Shown here piece after piece: positions 11,717 through 22,029 of a stretch of 64,000 nt of DNA. The stretch is from Xanthobacteraceae bacterium (GTDB lineage Bacteria > Pseudomonadota > Alphaproteobacteria > Rhizobiales > Xanthobacteraceae): assembly GCA_031291475.1 (NCBI GenBank), contig JARLIY010000132.1, positions 310,001 to 374,000 of the forward strand, written 5' to 3'. The first letter of the stretch is position 1; the number at the start of each line of letters is the position of its first letter. The notes below the pieces were generated by a model. The model made no database searches and had not been told where the DNA came from. It saw only the letters and a program-made list of their open reading frames with translations. A program made the position numbers and the translations under genes.

Positions 11717-12670
11717 ATGGAGCAGCGCACCGAGTCGGATGTCTCGCCGTATCGTGTGTTCTCGCGCGCGGAATGGGCGAGCTTACGCCAAGACACGCCG
11801 ATGACGCTCGAGCCGGCGGAGATCGTGCGGCTGCGCTCCCTGCACGACCGGCTCGACATATCGGAGGTGGAGGAAATCTATCTGCCGTTATCTCGGCTCC
11901 TCTCGCTTTACGTCGCGGCGACGCAGCGGCTGTTTCGCGCGCAACAGGGTTTCCTCGGCACCGAGGACGCCAAAATGCCCTACATCATCGGCGTCGGCGG
12001 CTCGGTCGCCGCGGGCAAATCGACTACCGCGCGCGTGCTCAATGCCCTGCTCACGCGCTGGCCCAATGTGCCCAAAGTCGATCTCATCACCACCGACGGC
12101 TTCCTCTACCCCAATGCCGTGCTCGAGCGCGAAGGCCTGATGGAGAAAAAAGGCTTTCCCGAAAGCTACGACTTGCCGGCGCTGCTGCGCTTTCTGTCCG
12201 ACATCAAGGCCGGCCGACGGCCGGTGCGCGCGCCGGTCTATTCGCATCTCGTCTACGACGTCATCCCCAACCAATGGATCGAGATTGACCGGCCGGACAT
12301 CCTCATTGTCGAGGGCCTCAATGTGCTCCAGGCCGGCCGGCTGCCCAAGGACGGTAAGGCCGTTCCCTTTGTCTCCGACTTTTTCGACTTCTCGGTTTAT
12401 CTCGATGCCGACGAGGGCGTGCTCTTGTCCTGGTATGTCAATCGCTTTTTGGCGTTGCGCGGCACGGCGTTCGCCGATCCGAAATCCTATTTCCACCGCT
12501 ACGCGCGACTATCCGACGCGGATGCAATCGCGACCGCGACATCGATCTGGAACCGCATCAATCTCGTCAATCTGCGCGAGAATATCCTGCCAACGCGGCC
12601 GCGCGCCGACCTGATCCTGAAAAAAGGCGAAAGCCACGAGGTCGAGGAAGTGGCGCTGCGCCGGCTGTAA
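11717..12670 (+). CDS. coaA: Type I pantothenate kinase
   Basis: [26 protein letters not shown]...[13 protein letters not shown]. Confidence 0.96.
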   Translation: MEQRTESDVSPYRVFSRAEWASLRQDTPMTLEPAEIVRLRSLHDRLDISEVEEIYLPLSRLLSLYVAATQRLFRAQQGFLGTEDAKMPYIIGVGGSVAAGKSTTARVLNALLTRWPNVPKVDLITTDGFLYPNAVLEREGLMEKKGFPESYDLPALLRFLSDIKAGRRPVRAPVYSHLVYDVIPNQWIEIDRPDILIVEGLNVLQAGRLPKDGKAVPFVSDFFDFSVYLDADEGVLLSWYVNRFLALRGTAFADPKSYFHRYARLSDADAIATATSIWNRINLVNLRENILPTRPRADLILKKGESHEVEEVALRRL

Positions 12671-12673
12671 ACG

Positions 12674-14269
12674 TTACGCCGCCGCGGCATGCCAACGCTC
12701 GATCTCGGCAAGTTCGGCGTCCAGCCGTTCGGCAACGATACTGCCCCGGCCGAGATAGATCGCGCCTGCTTCGCCGTCGATCGAGAGCCAATCGCCTTCT
12801 TTGATGGCAATCCCCGCGAGTTGCGCGCAACGGCGGGCGACATCGATCGACAAGGTCGTGCAGCCGACGATGCACGGTTTCCCGAGCTGTCGCGCCACCA
12901 ACGCGGCATGGGCGGTGCGGCCGCCGATCGCGGTGACGATTCCCGCGGCGACGGCGAAGCCGCCGACGTCGGCGGTGGTGGTCGCCGGACGCACAAGAAT
13001 GACCGGATCGCCGCTTGCCGCCAGGCGGGCCACGCTTTCCGGATCGAAAGCGGCGCGGCCCACCGCGACGCCGGCCGATGCGCAAATCCCGTGCGCGACC
13101 GGGGCGTCCACCATTATCAGCCGGTTGCTGACGAGTTTGCGTAAATCCACGCCGTCGAGGCGACGCAAGGCTTCCGCCGGCGCGACCCGTCCCTCGTTGA
13201 CGAAGTCGATCGCCAACCGCAGTGCCGCCTGCGGCGTCCGCTTCGCCGCGCGCGTCTGTAGAATCCACAATTTGCCGTTCTCGATCGTGAATTCGACGTC
13301 CTGGATGTCGGCGAAATCCTGTTCGAGCCGCCGCAGCGCTTCGCGCAATTGCCGTCCGATTTCGGGCAGCGAACGGATGATGGCTTCTTCGGTCTCGGGA
13401 TTATGTCCTCCCGACACCACGTCTTCGCCCTGGGATTCGAACAGTACGTCGATAACGGGTCGGGCGGCGCCGGTTGAGGGATCGCGTGAAAACGCCACTC
13501 CGGCTCCCGACGATGCGCCGGCATTGCCGAAGACCATCGCCTGCACCGTGACGGCGGTGCCCTGCAAATCCTCAAGATGTTCGAGCCTGCGATAAGTGCA
13601 GGCGCGATCGCTCATCCATGAGCGAAACACCGCCTGCGCCGCCGACTTCAATTGGTCCATCGGGTCTTCACTCAGCACATGCTCTTCTTCCTCGATGACT
13701 TGCTCGTAGGCGGTTGCGAGGCGTTCGAGGGCTTCGCCATCGAGCGCGCGTTCGCTGCTCGCGTCTTCGGCGGCGACGATTTCGTCGCGCTTGCCGATAA
13801 AGGCGGCAGGATCGATGCCCAGCACTACGGCGCCGTAGCTTTCGAGAAAGCGGCGCCGGCAGTCGCTGGCAAGGTGCGGGTTGCCAGTCATGCGCACCAG
13901 GCCGCGAACGGCCGAAGGCGTGCAGCCGACATTGAGCACGGTATCCAACATTCCCGGCATCGATCGCGCCGCGCCCGAACGCACCGATACCAAAAGCGGC
14001 CGCCACCGGTCGCCGAACCGCCGGCCGGTCGTATTCTCGAGAAACTCGATACCCTCGGTCAGGCCGTCGGCCAGATTGCGGATGGCCGATGCGTCGCCCT
14101 TCACCGTCGCCGCGCAAAGGCTGATCGGCAGCACGAAGGCCGGCGGCACGGGAAGTCCGAGCGCGGCCACGCGCGCCAGGTTGGCCGCCTTTCCGCCTAC
14201 CATGTCCACCGAATATTGTTCGGCCGATCCGTCACCGATGCGCGCGATCTCCATGGTGGCTGCCCTCAA
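12674..14269 (-). CDS. PPDK-like protein with nucleotide-binding and swivelling phosphohistidine domains, lacking the PEP/pyruvate TIM-barrel
   Basis: VGGKAANLARV; VSVRSGAARSMPGMLDTVLNVG; GEDVVSGGHNP; DVEFTIENGKLWILQTRAAKRT; swivel motif GGRTAHAALVARQLGKPCIVG; ends after the swivel domain. Start may be the internal ATG at 14254. Confidence 0.85.
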   Translation of the reverse strand: MRAATMEIARIGDGSAEQYSVDMVGGKAANLARVAALGLPVPPAFVLPISLCAATVKGDASAIRNLADGLTEGIEFLENTTGRRFGDRWRPLLVSVRSGAARSMPGMLDTVLNVGCTPSAVRGLVRMTGNPHLASDCRRRFLESYGAVVLGIDPAAFIGKRDEIVAAEDASSERALDGEALERLATAYEQVIEEEEHVLSEDPMDQLKSAAQAVFRSWMSDRACTYRRLEHLEDLQGTAVTVQAMVFGNAGASSGAGVAFSRDPSTGAARPVIDVLFESQGEDVVSGGHNPETEEAIIRSLPEIGRQLREALRRLEQDFADIQDVEFTIENGKLWILQTRAAKRTPQAALRLAIDFVNEGRVAPAEALRRLDGVDLRKLVSNRLIMVDAPVAHGICASAGVAVGRAAFDPESVARLAASGDPVILVRPATTTADVGGFAVAAGIVTAIGGRTAHAALVARQLGKPCIVGCTTLSIDVARRCAQLAGIAIKEGDWLSIDGEAGAIYLGRGSIVAERLDAELAEIERWHAAAA

Positions 14270-16197
14270 GTCGAAAGGTCCGTGAGCACATGATCGCGCA
14301 GGAGGTGCCCGAAGGCCGCCAGCCGGTCGGTCGAGCGCTCAAGAGCACGCGCGAGTTCGAGAACGGACAATGCCGTTTTGAGATTGAAGTCGCCGCTTAG
14401 GATGATCGCCGTCACCGCGCGTTCCGCCGCGTCGGCCCGGTGTTCGACATCGATCAATCGGCCGACCGCGGCGAGCGCGTCCTCGGTGTCGATGCGATGC
14501 CCCTCGGGAACCTCGGCCGCGGCGGCAACCCCGGTCGCGGCTGCTTCCGTGCCCGCTACTGTCACGGCGCAAAGCTCGGCGAGCGGCTCCAGCAACTCGG
14601 ATGCAACCTCGGCCGGGACCAACGAAGCCACGAAGGCCGCCTGTTCGAGCTCGTCGATTGCGTCCTCCATCTCATTGACCAGATGTTCGATGCCGCGGCC
14701 GGCGCCGAAGCGGGCGATCTCGTTGCGCGCATCCATGACAATTTGGTCGGCTTTCTCCTCGATGCGGCGCGCCCGCTTTGCCAAGGCGGCACTGTCGAAT
14801 GGGCGCTTCGCCGTTCGTTCGCTGACGAAACCGGCGATGCCGGCCGCAATCTCACGCGCCAGACCGACCTGGCGGATCATGACAGCGAGCAGCGTTCGAT
14901 CAACGCGCTGCAGATGCGCAATGAGAGCCGCCTCAATACGGTCCCGCGCCAGCCGGACCGAACTTCCCTGCAGCAACGCTTCGGCGGAGACACGCAGCAC
15001 GGTCTTGAGAAAATCGACGGCGGCTTCGCGCCCCAGCGCGTGATCGAGGCTTTCGCCGAATCCGATACGGGTCGGTGCTGCGTGATGGACCGCCGCCGCC
15101 ACGAGTTCTCCGCCGCCAAGTTCGAGGAAGCCTCTGTGGCCGATGCGATGCTGCGCCGCCCAGGCGAGCACTCGGATCGCATCGGATTTTGATACCCATT
15201 CTCTGAGGACTTTGCGCGCTTTGTTCCAGTCGATCAGAAAGACGAGCGAGGCTCCCACGTTTTCGAGAAAAGCATCGCGGCGGGCGCCGCTGTCGAACGG
15301 CAAGCGCCCGGTGACAAGATAGAAGCCGCCGTCGTCGCCGAGCCCGGTCGAGTTTTTCCGTTCAAGCCCGCTCCACTGAACGGGGAAATTACGAAACAAT
15401 CCGATGAAGAACTTTGCCCGCACCGCGTGCACGTCGGTATAGGTGACGGTCACGGCGTCGGCCTCGACGGCGATCACCACCACATGCGCGTCCGTCTCGC
15501 CGATGTCGTTCTGGATGGTGAGCCGCCCGCCCGACCGCGTCGCGGTCGTCGCCAGCCCGGGATGGCCGAATCTGAGCTTCTCGGTCGCCTCGACCCCGCG
15601 CATGAACGCTTCGACCGCCGGCCGATCCTGCGGCAACAACGCGTAGACGTGCGCGCCAGCGAGCACTTCCTCCGCATGATCGGCGGCAAGCCGGTTGAGC
15701 GCCTTGTGCAGATCCATAATCAGGCGATGCAGGCTGTCGCCGCCGCCATCGCCGTCCGAAATGCTGGTTAGTCTGCCGATTTCCGCGAGCGCGACGTCGT
15801 CGGAAGATTCTAAGGGCCCCGCCTGGATCGCCGCGAGGCGCGCGACCGCCCGGTCCGCCTCCGCTGCGTCGCCGGCTTTGACGGCGCGGATCATGATCGC
15901 CACGTCATCCAGAATCGCGGCGCGGAGGTTGCCGAGCCCGGGCGCCGAAATCCGTTCGCCGGCCGAAAGCGTGGCGCGGTTAACCAGCGTTTCCAACGCC
16001 ACATGATCGATGCCGGCGTCGCGGCATTCGCCGATCAGATCGAAGCGGGCACTCGCCGGGTCGCGCGCATGATTTGCGGCCGCCTGCAAAACGCTCAGCC
16101 GGACCTTCACCCGATCGTTCGCGGCCAAGCCCTCGGCGAGAAGCGATGGCAGCAGCAAATCGGCCTGTCCGAGCTGCTCGATGATTTCGGATTTCAT
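14266..16197 (-). CDS. Large uncharacterised protein with a DUF47/PhoU-like helical C-terminus
   Basis: LAKRARRIEEKADQIVMDARNEIARFGAGRGIEHLVNEMEDAIDELEQAAF resembles DUF47; about 400-aa N-terminal region not recognised; 4-bp overlap with the downstream PPDK-like gene. Confidence 0.65.
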   Translation of the reverse strand: MKSEIIEQLGQADLLLPSLLAEGLAANDRVKVRLSVLQAAANHARDPASARFDLIGECRDAGIDHVALETLVNRATLSAGERISAPGLGNLRAAILDDVAIMIRAVKAGDAAEADRAVARLAAIQAGPLESSDDVALAEIGRLTSISDGDGGGDSLHRLIMDLHKALNRLAADHAEEVLAGAHVYALLPQDRPAVEAFMRGVEATEKLRFGHPGLATTATRSGGRLTIQNDIGETDAHVVVIAVEADAVTVTYTDVHAVRAKFFIGLFRNFPVQWSGLERKNSTGLGDDGGFYLVTGRLPFDSGARRDAFLENVGASLVFLIDWNKARKVLREWVSKSDAIRVLAWAAQHRIGHRGFLELGGGELVAAAVHHAAPTRIGFGESLDHALGREAAVDFLKTVLRVSAEALLQGSSVRLARDRIEAALIAHLQRVDRTLLAVMIRQVGLAREIAAGIAGFVSERTAKRPFDSAALAKRARRIEEKADQIVMDARNEIARFGAGRGIEHLVNEMEDAIDELEQAAFVASLVPAEVASELLEPLAELCAVTVAGTEAAATGVAAAAEVPEGHRIDTEDALAAVGRLIDVEHRADAAERAVTAIILSGDFNLKTALSVLELARALERSTDRLAAFGHLLRDHVLTDLST

Positions 16198-16279
16198 GGC
16201 GCCGCACTCTGCTCAGCAGTCAGCAGAGCAGGTTCAGATGACGCTGTTATTGAGCCAGATCATTCACGCAAATGTCACA

Positions 16280-16301
16280 AACCCCGTATCAGCGCGGGGT
16301 T
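16280..16301 (-). terminator. Stem-loop downstream of the hybrid histidine kinase
   Basis: AACCCCG-N8-CGGGGTT just 3' of the kinase stop (16328) on the minus strand, followed by a T-rich TTTGTGACATTT. Confidence 0.6.
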
Positions 16302-16327
16302 GCCGTGACGGAGCGGGAGGTGCCGAA

Positions 16328-18538
16328 TTATGCCGCGAGCGCGGCGTCCGCCGCCGACGCCAGCGCCGCGGCGAGGCGTTCGCGGTCGAACGGCTTGACC
16401 AGGAAGCCGTCCATGCCGGCGGCGAGGCAGGCCTCGCGGTCTTCGGCGGAGGCGTTTGCGGTCAGCGCCAGGATCGGCGTTCGCGCCGCGCCGCCGTCCG
16501 CTTCGAGGGCGCGGATGCGGCGGGTTGCTTCTAGCCCATCCATGCCCGGCATATGCAAATCCATGAGCACGCGGTCGAAGGGCGTGCCGGCGGCGCGTGC
16601 GGCAAGCCAGGATTCGACGACCGCGGCGCCGGAGGCGGCCAAGGTCGGATGATGGCCGAGCCGGACCAGCAGCGCGCGCGCCAAGAGTGCATTGATCTCG
16701 TTGTCCTCGGCGACGAGAATCGAAAGCCCGCCGCCCGGCCGCGCCGCGCTCGGCGCTTCCGCGGTCTCCATCGCCGCGCCGTGGTCGAAGGCGTCGTCCT
16801 GCGAAAAGCGCGCGGCAAGGGAAGCCGCGCGCACCGGCTTGATCAGATAGCCGGTAAAGCCGGCTTCCTTGAGGGCTGCGAGCTCGTTGCGCATCGCCGG
16901 CGTGACCAGCACGATCCGCCGCTGCACGCTCGACGCGGCGCGCGCCAGGCGCTCGCAGGCTTGCGTGCCGAGCGCGTGATCGACCAGCACGGCGCTCCAC
17001 ATTTGCTCGGGAAGCAGCGCCGCCGCCACGTTGTCGTCGGGAACGATTTTTGTCCGTGCGCCCCAGCGTTGCAGGCGGCGCGCGAGCAAAGACGCTTCCA
17101 TGGCGGCCGGCGCGACGATCAGGATATCGTCGCCGGCAAGATCGGGCACTTTGAGCTCCGGTTCGCCGGCATCGCCGGCGCGCGCCAGCGGAACGGTGAC
17201 GCGGAAGGTGGAACCTTCATCGGGAGCGCTCTCGACCGCGATCGAGCCGCCCATGCTCTCGACGATCCGGTTGGAAATGGTGAGACCGAGGCCGGTGCCG
17301 CCGAATTTTCGCGTCGAGCCGCCGTCGGCCTGCTCGAATTCGAGGAAGATGCGCGCCTGGTCTTCCGAGGAAATGCCGATGCCGGTGTCCTGCACCGTTA
17401 TCGCGATCGCGTCCGCTTCTTCGCCCGGCTCGAGGATGATCGAAACGCCGCCGCGTTCGGTGAATTTGATGGCGTTGCCGGCAAGGTTGAACAGAACCTG
17501 GCGCAACCGCGCGGCGTCGCCGACGACCTGCGCGGGCAGGCGCTCATCGACATAGGCGCCGATTTCCAGCCGCTTGGCCTGGGCGCGCGGACCCAGAAGC
17601 TCGACGGCCTCCTCGACGAAGGCCGCAAGCGGAAACGGCCGCGCCGCCAGATCGAGCCGGCCGGCCTCGATCTTGGAGAAATCGAGCACTTCCTCGATCA
17701 GCGACAAGAGCGTCTCGCCGGAAGTCTTCACCGCGTTGAGATAGGTCGCCTGCTCGGGCGTGAGCGGGGTGTCGCCGAGAAGATCGGCCATGCCGAGGAT
17801 GCCGTTCAGCGGCGTGCGGATTTCGTGCGACACCATGGTGAGGAAACGCGACTTGGCGCGATTGGCCGCTTCGGCTTGGTCACGCGCCTCGGCCAACGCC
17901 CGCTCGGCAAGCACGCGGTCGGTGACGTCGCGGCCGACGCTCTGCATCTCGCTGTCGCCATCGGCGCGGACATTGACCTCGCGCCAGGCGATCCAGCGTG
18001 CACCGGAGGCCGAGGCGATCTTCTGGTCGTAAGCGCGCGCGCCGTCGGCCAGCAGGCTGGTCTCGCCTTGCTCCACCACCGGCAGCGCGAAGGCGGTGCC
18101 GAGCAGCGCTTCGCGGGGCCGTCCGGCGAGCGCGCAGAAAGCGTCGTTGGCGTAAGTGATGGCGCCCGAGCCGTCGCGGCGCACGATCACGTCGTCCTGC
18201 GCCTCGAAGAAGCTCGTGGTGCGCTCTTGCGCTTCGCGGATTTCCCAGTTGCGGTCCGCCGCTTCATCGAGACGCGTCTCGAAGTCGCGCAGCTCGCGCT
18301 TCATGCGGCGGATGCGGGACATGAGGATGCCCATGGCGCCGCACGACGCGCCGAACAGCGAGGCGACGCCGATCGCGAACATGTAGGGGTCGTAGTGGGC
18401 TACCGGCGAGGTCGCTCCGGCGAGGAAGCCGAAAGCCACCGCAAACGACATCGAGATGATGATGGCCGACCGGACCAGAAGCGAGAAGATCCGGCGACCG
18501 ATGATGGAGGGCTTTCCGAGGGCGGCTCGAGGGCGCAT
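16328..18538 (-). CDS. Hybrid sensor histidine kinase (2 TM, PAS, HisKA, HATPase_c, pseudo-REC, REC)
   Basis: FLTMVSHEIRTPLNGILGMADLL H-box; GTGLGLTISNRIVESMGG G-box; C-terminal ILVAEDNEINALLA...VLMDLHMPGMDG receiver. Start placed at the internal ATG. Confidence 0.9.
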   Translation of the reverse strand: MRPRAALGKPSIIGRRIFSLLVRSAIIISMSFAVAFGFLAGATSPVAHYDPYMFAIGVASLFGASCGAMGILMSRIRRMKRELRDFETRLDEAADRNWEIREAQERTTSFFEAQDDVIVRRDGSGAITYANDAFCALAGRPREALLGTAFALPVVEQGETSLLADGARAYDQKIASASGARWIAWREVNVRADGDSEMQSVGRDVTDRVLAERALAEARDQAEAANRAKSRFLTMVSHEIRTPLNGILGMADLLGDTPLTPEQATYLNAVKTSGETLLSLIEEVLDFSKIEAGRLDLAARPFPLAAFVEEAVELLGPRAQAKRLEIGAYVDERLPAQVVGDAARLRQVLFNLAGNAIKFTERGGVSIILEPGEEADAIAITVQDTGIGISSEDQARIFLEFEQADGGSTRKFGGTGLGLTISNRIVESMGGSIAVESAPDEGSTFRVTVPLARAGDAGEPELKVPDLAGDDILIVAPAAMEASLLARRLQRWGARTKIVPDDNVAAALLPEQMWSAVLVDHALGTQACERLARAASSVQRRIVLVTPAMRNELAALKEAGFTGYLIKPVRAASLAARFSQDDAFDHGAAMETAEAPSAARPGGGLSILVAEDNEINALLARALLVRLGHHPTLAASGAAVVESWLAARAAGTPFDRVLMDLHMPGMDGLEATRRIRALEADGGAARTPILALTANASAEDREACLAAGMDGFLVKPFDRERLAAALASAADAALAA

Positions 18539-18751
18539 GGTCCTTTTCCAGCTTGGCACGCCCCCGCGGCCGGCGATCGGAAGCCGCGTCGAGTGCCCGC
18601 TGTTGTCAATGCAGTGACGCCGATTTTGGCCTATGAACTCTTGCGCATCCCTTGCATCTCGCAAGAACGATTGGAGCGAGGGTTGATGCTTTGTTAACAT
18701 TGCCCGGGCCCATGGGCGGCTCGATATCTAAGGCGCGACCGGAGAACGCGG

Positions 18752-19408
18752 ATGGACAAGATGGTGAATGTGAAGCGCTCGCGGGCCAAATCTTCCGGGC
18801 CGGCCGAGTCGGGACGGCCGACGCGCGAAGAGGCGGAGGATGCGGTGCGCGTACTTATCCGCTGGGCGGGCGACGATCCAGGCCGCGAGGGCCTTCTCGC
18901 CACGCCGGGCCGCGTGGTGCGCGCCTACGAGGAATGGTTCGCCGGCTACAAGGATCATCCGCGCGATTATCTCAAACGCACTTTCGAGGAGACCGGCGGC
19001 TATGACGAGGTCGTCGTGCTGCGCGACATCCGCTTCGAGTCGCATTGCGAGCACCACATGGCGCCGATCATCGGACGCGTGCATATCGGCTATCTGCCGC
19101 GCAACCGCGTCGTCGGCATTTCCAAGCTGGCGCGCCTGGTCGAGGTCTATGCGCGGCGGCTGCAGATTCAGGAAAAGATGACCGCCGAGATCGCCGCCTG
19201 TGTCGACGAAGTCCTCAAGCCGCACGGCGTCGCCGTAGTCGCCGAGGCGACGCATCAATGCATGACCACCCGCGGCATCCACAAGTCCGGCGTCACCATG
19301 GTGACCAGCCGCATGCTCGGCGTGTTCCGCGACCATGCCGAGACGCGCCAGGAATTCCTCGCCGCCATCGGTATGCGCGGCGCCATCAACGTCAGCAACG
19401 GCGGGTGA
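18752..19408 (+). CDS. folE: GTP cyclohydrolase I
   Basis: [48 protein letters not shown]. Confidence 0.97.
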   Translation: MDKMVNVKRSRAKSSGPAESGRPTREEAEDAVRVLIRWAGDDPGREGLLATPGRVVRAYEEWFAGYKDHPRDYLKRTFEETGGYDEVVVLRDIRFESHCEHHMAPIIGRVHIGYLPRNRVVGISKLARLVEVYARRLQIQEKMTAEIAACVDEVLKPHGVAVVAEATHQCMTTRGIHKSGVTMVTSRMLGVFRDHAETRQEFLAAIGMRGAINVSNGG

Positions 19409-19426
19409 TTTTCAGCAGCGCAGGAG

Positions 19427-19573
19427 CTAAATCGCCCTTCTGACTTCGTCGGCAAGCGCGCGGTAGGACAACGCCTCGGCGAGATGCACGCGGGCGACTT
19501 TGTCGGCGCCGTCGAGATCGGCGAGCGTGCGCGCGACGCGGTGATAGCCGCGCGCGGAGAGCCGCAAGTACAT
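19427..19573 (-). pseudogene. comM: C-terminal remnant of a ComM/YifB Mg-chelatase-like ATPase
   Basis: Minus-strand translation MYLRLSARGYHRVARTLADLDGADKVARVHLAEALSYRALADEVRRAI* matches the ComM/YifB C-terminus; no upstream body before gshB. Confidence 0.75.
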
Positions 19574-19636
19574 AATCGCCCATCGGCGGGTAGTGTCTCG
19601 CAAACTGAGACAATGCCCATCGGCGGCGACCGCCGC

Positions 19637-20578
19637 CTACTTCCGCTTCGCCTCGATCTTGTCCCAGATCAGCGCCGCGATGTCGGGGCCACCGAGAGAC
19701 TTGATGGCGCGGATGCCGGTCGGCGAGGTGACGTTGATTTCGGTGAGGAAGCCGTCGATCACGTCGATGCCGACGAAGAGGAGGCCGCGCTCGCGTAAAG
19801 CCGGACCGAGACGGGCGCAGATTTCGCGCTCGCGCGCGGTCAGGTCGGTCGCCTTGGGCACGCCGCCGCGCACCATGTTGGAGCGCAGATCGTCGGGCGC
19901 CGGCACGCGGTTGACCGCGCCGGTGAACTCGCCGTCCACCAGAATGATGCGCTTGTCGCCGTCCTTCACCGCCGGCAGGAATTTTTGCACCACCCACGGC
20001 TCGTGGAACATCGTGGCGAACAGATCGTAGAGCGAGCCGAAATTGATGTCCTCGGGCGTGACGCGGAAAACGGCCTCGCCGCCTTTGCCGTAGAGCGGCT
20101 TCATGACGATGTCGCCGTGTTTTGCGCGGAACGCCTTGATGGCCTCGAGATCGCGGGTCAGCAAAGTCGGCGGCATCAAATCGGGAAATTCGGTAACGAA
20201 GATTTTTTCCGGCGCGTTGCGCACATGGGCCGGATCGTTGACCACGAGCGTCTTGGGATGGATGCGCTCGAGCATGTGTGTCGTCGAGATGTAAGCGAGA
20301 TCGAACGGCGGGTCCTGTCGCAGCAGCACGACGTCGAACGAGGTAAGGTCGACATGCCGGGGATCGCCGAGCGTGAAATGGTCGCCGGCCGTGTCGCGAA
20401 CGACCAGCGGGCGCACCGTCGCCGATACCTTGGCGCCGTCGAGGATGAGCCGGTCGGGCGTGTAATAGGAGAGGGGATGGGAGCGGCGTTGCGCTTCCAG
20501 CAGCAAAGCGAACGTGGAATCGCCGCGGATGTTGATCCGCTCGATCGGGTCCATTTGCACGGCGACGTTCAGTGGCAT
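19637..20578 (-). CDS. gshB: Glutathione synthetase
   Basis: [28 protein letters not shown]...[19 protein letters not shown]. Confidence 0.97.
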   Translation of the reverse strand: MPLNVAVQMDPIERINIRGDSTFALLLEAQRRSHPLSYYTPDRLILDGAKVSATVRPLVVRDTAGDHFTLGDPRHVDLTSFDVVLLRQDPPFDLAYISTTHMLERIHPKTLVVNDPAHVRNAPEKIFVTEFPDLMPPTLLTRDLEAIKAFRAKHGDIVMKPLYGKGGEAVFRVTPEDINFGSLYDLFATMFHEPWVVQKFLPAVKDGDKRIILVDGEFTGAVNRVPAPDDLRSNMVRGGVPKATDLTAREREICARLGPALRERGLLFVGIDVIDGFLTEINVTSPTGIRAIKSLGGPDIAALIWDKIEAKRK

Positions 20579-20608
20579 GGGCGTTGGTACCGAAGCGGGC
20601 GGCTCTGT

Positions 20609-21013
20609 TCAACGGCTTGCATCGAAGGCGTTGGCGACGTGCCGGGGGATTCTCCCGGGTGTCACCAATATAACGTCGAAACGGATGTCGTGCCGCGCAT
20701 CCTCCGGGCGGTGGGTGAGCCAAAGCTCGGCGGCGGCGACGATCCGCCGCTTGCCGCGTTCGGTCACGGCTTCCGCCGCGTCGTCGTCGCGGTCGCGCGC
20801 CTTGACCTCGACAAAGACTAAAGCGCGCCGGCGCCGGGCGACGATATCGATTTCGCCGAGCGGCGTTTTCCAGCGCCGCGCCACGATCTGGTAGCCCTTG
20901 GCGATCAGCAACATGGCGTCGCGGCTCTCCACGGACAGGCCGAGCCGGAAGGCCGCGACGCGCCGACGGCGCGGTCCCGCAAGCGGTTCGGCCGGTTCAA
21001 CGCGGCGCGCCAA
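20609..21013 (-). CDS. YraN/UPF0102 family endonuclease-like protein
   Basis: [36 protein letters not shown]; start (TTG 21013) uncertain. Confidence 0.85.
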   Translation of the reverse strand: MARRVEPAEPLAGPRRRRVAAFRLGLSVESRDAMLLIAKGYQIVARRWKTPLGEIDIVARRRRALVFVEVKARDRDDDAAEAVTERGKRRIVAAAELWLTHRPEDARHDIRFDVILVTPGRIPRHVANAFDASR

Positions 21014-21977
21014 GGTTGGTCTCCCGGTTTTCCTCTTTCGCCAGCACGAGCGCGCGCTGATAGAGCTCCCGGCGCGGCAGCCCGGTCGCGACCGCGACTT
21101 CGCCCACGGCATCCTTGAGCGAAACCCGGCTTAGTGCCCGGCGCAGCAGCGCGTCGGTGTCGCCCGAGCTCGGCCGCTCCGATGCCTTCGGCGGCGCAAT
21201 GACGAGCACGATCTCACCCCGGATTTCGCCCGTGGCGCAGGCTTGCGCCAAAGTCGCAAGCGCGCCGCGGCGGATTTCTTCGTGCAGCTTGGTGAGCTCG
21301 CGGCACAAAGCCGCTTCGCGGGCGCCGAGGCCGGCGGCAAGGTCGGCGAGCGAGGCCGCGACGCGCGGCCCGGTTTCGAACAGCACCAGTGTCGCCGTTT
21401 CGCGGGCAAGCTCGGCAATGCGCGCGCGGCGCGCCGCCTCTTTCGGCGGCAGGAAGCCGGCGAAGAGGAATTGATCGGTCGGCAGGCCGGCGACGGTCAG
21501 CGCCGTCAGCACCGCGGAAGCGCCCGGCAATGCGGTGACCGTGTGTCCGGCTTCCTGGGCGGCGCGCACGAGCTTGTATCCGGGATCGGAAACGAGCGGC
21601 GTGCCGGCATCCGAGACGAGCGCAATGGCGGCGCCTTCGCCGAGCCGGCGCAGAAGCTTCGGCCGCGCCGACGCCGCGTTATGGTCGTGGTAGGGCGTCA
21701 GCGGGGTTTCGATCGCGTAGCGGTCGAGGAGCTTGCGGGTCACCCGCGTATCCTCGCAGGCGATCAAGTCGGCGCCCGCCAGCGTCGCCAGCGCGCGCAA
21801 CGTGATGTCGCCGAGATTGCCGATGGGGGTCGCGACAATGTGCAGACCGGGCGCGATCCTGCCGACGTCGATGGAATGGCCGGCGAGGACATAGCGGCGC
21901 TGGGCGCGATCCTCGGTGCCGGGCGGGTTCGTCTGCCTCATTTCCGGCACCCTAGCGCCGGCCAATGCAGCCGTCAT
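20997..21977 (-). CDS. rsmI: 16S rRNA (cytidine(1402)-2'-O)-methyltransferase
   Basis: [37 protein letters not shown]. Confidence 0.96.
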   Translation of the reverse strand: MTAALAGARVPEMRQTNPPGTEDRAQRRYVLAGHSIDVGRIAPGLHIVATPIGNLGDITLRALATLAGADLIACEDTRVTRKLLDRYAIETPLTPYHDHNAASARPKLLRRLGEGAAIALVSDAGTPLVSDPGYKLVRAAQEAGHTVTALPGASAVLTALTVAGLPTDQFLFAGFLPPKEAARRARIAELARETATLVLFETGPRVAASLADLAAGLGAREAALCRELTKLHEEIRRGALATLAQACATGEIRGEIVLVIAPPKASERPSSGDTDALLRRALSRVSLKDAVGEVAVATGLPRRELYQRALVLAKEENRETNLGAPR

Positions 21978-22029
21978 GCCCGCGCCGGATTCTTCATCCT
22001 TTTCGCTTGGTTAACCATTCGCCGCCAGA

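Noticed and set aside
16553-18697. 714-aa plus-strand ORF antisense to the hybrid histidine kinase
   Set aside because: No recognisable domain; explained by high-GC codon bias on the opposite strand.
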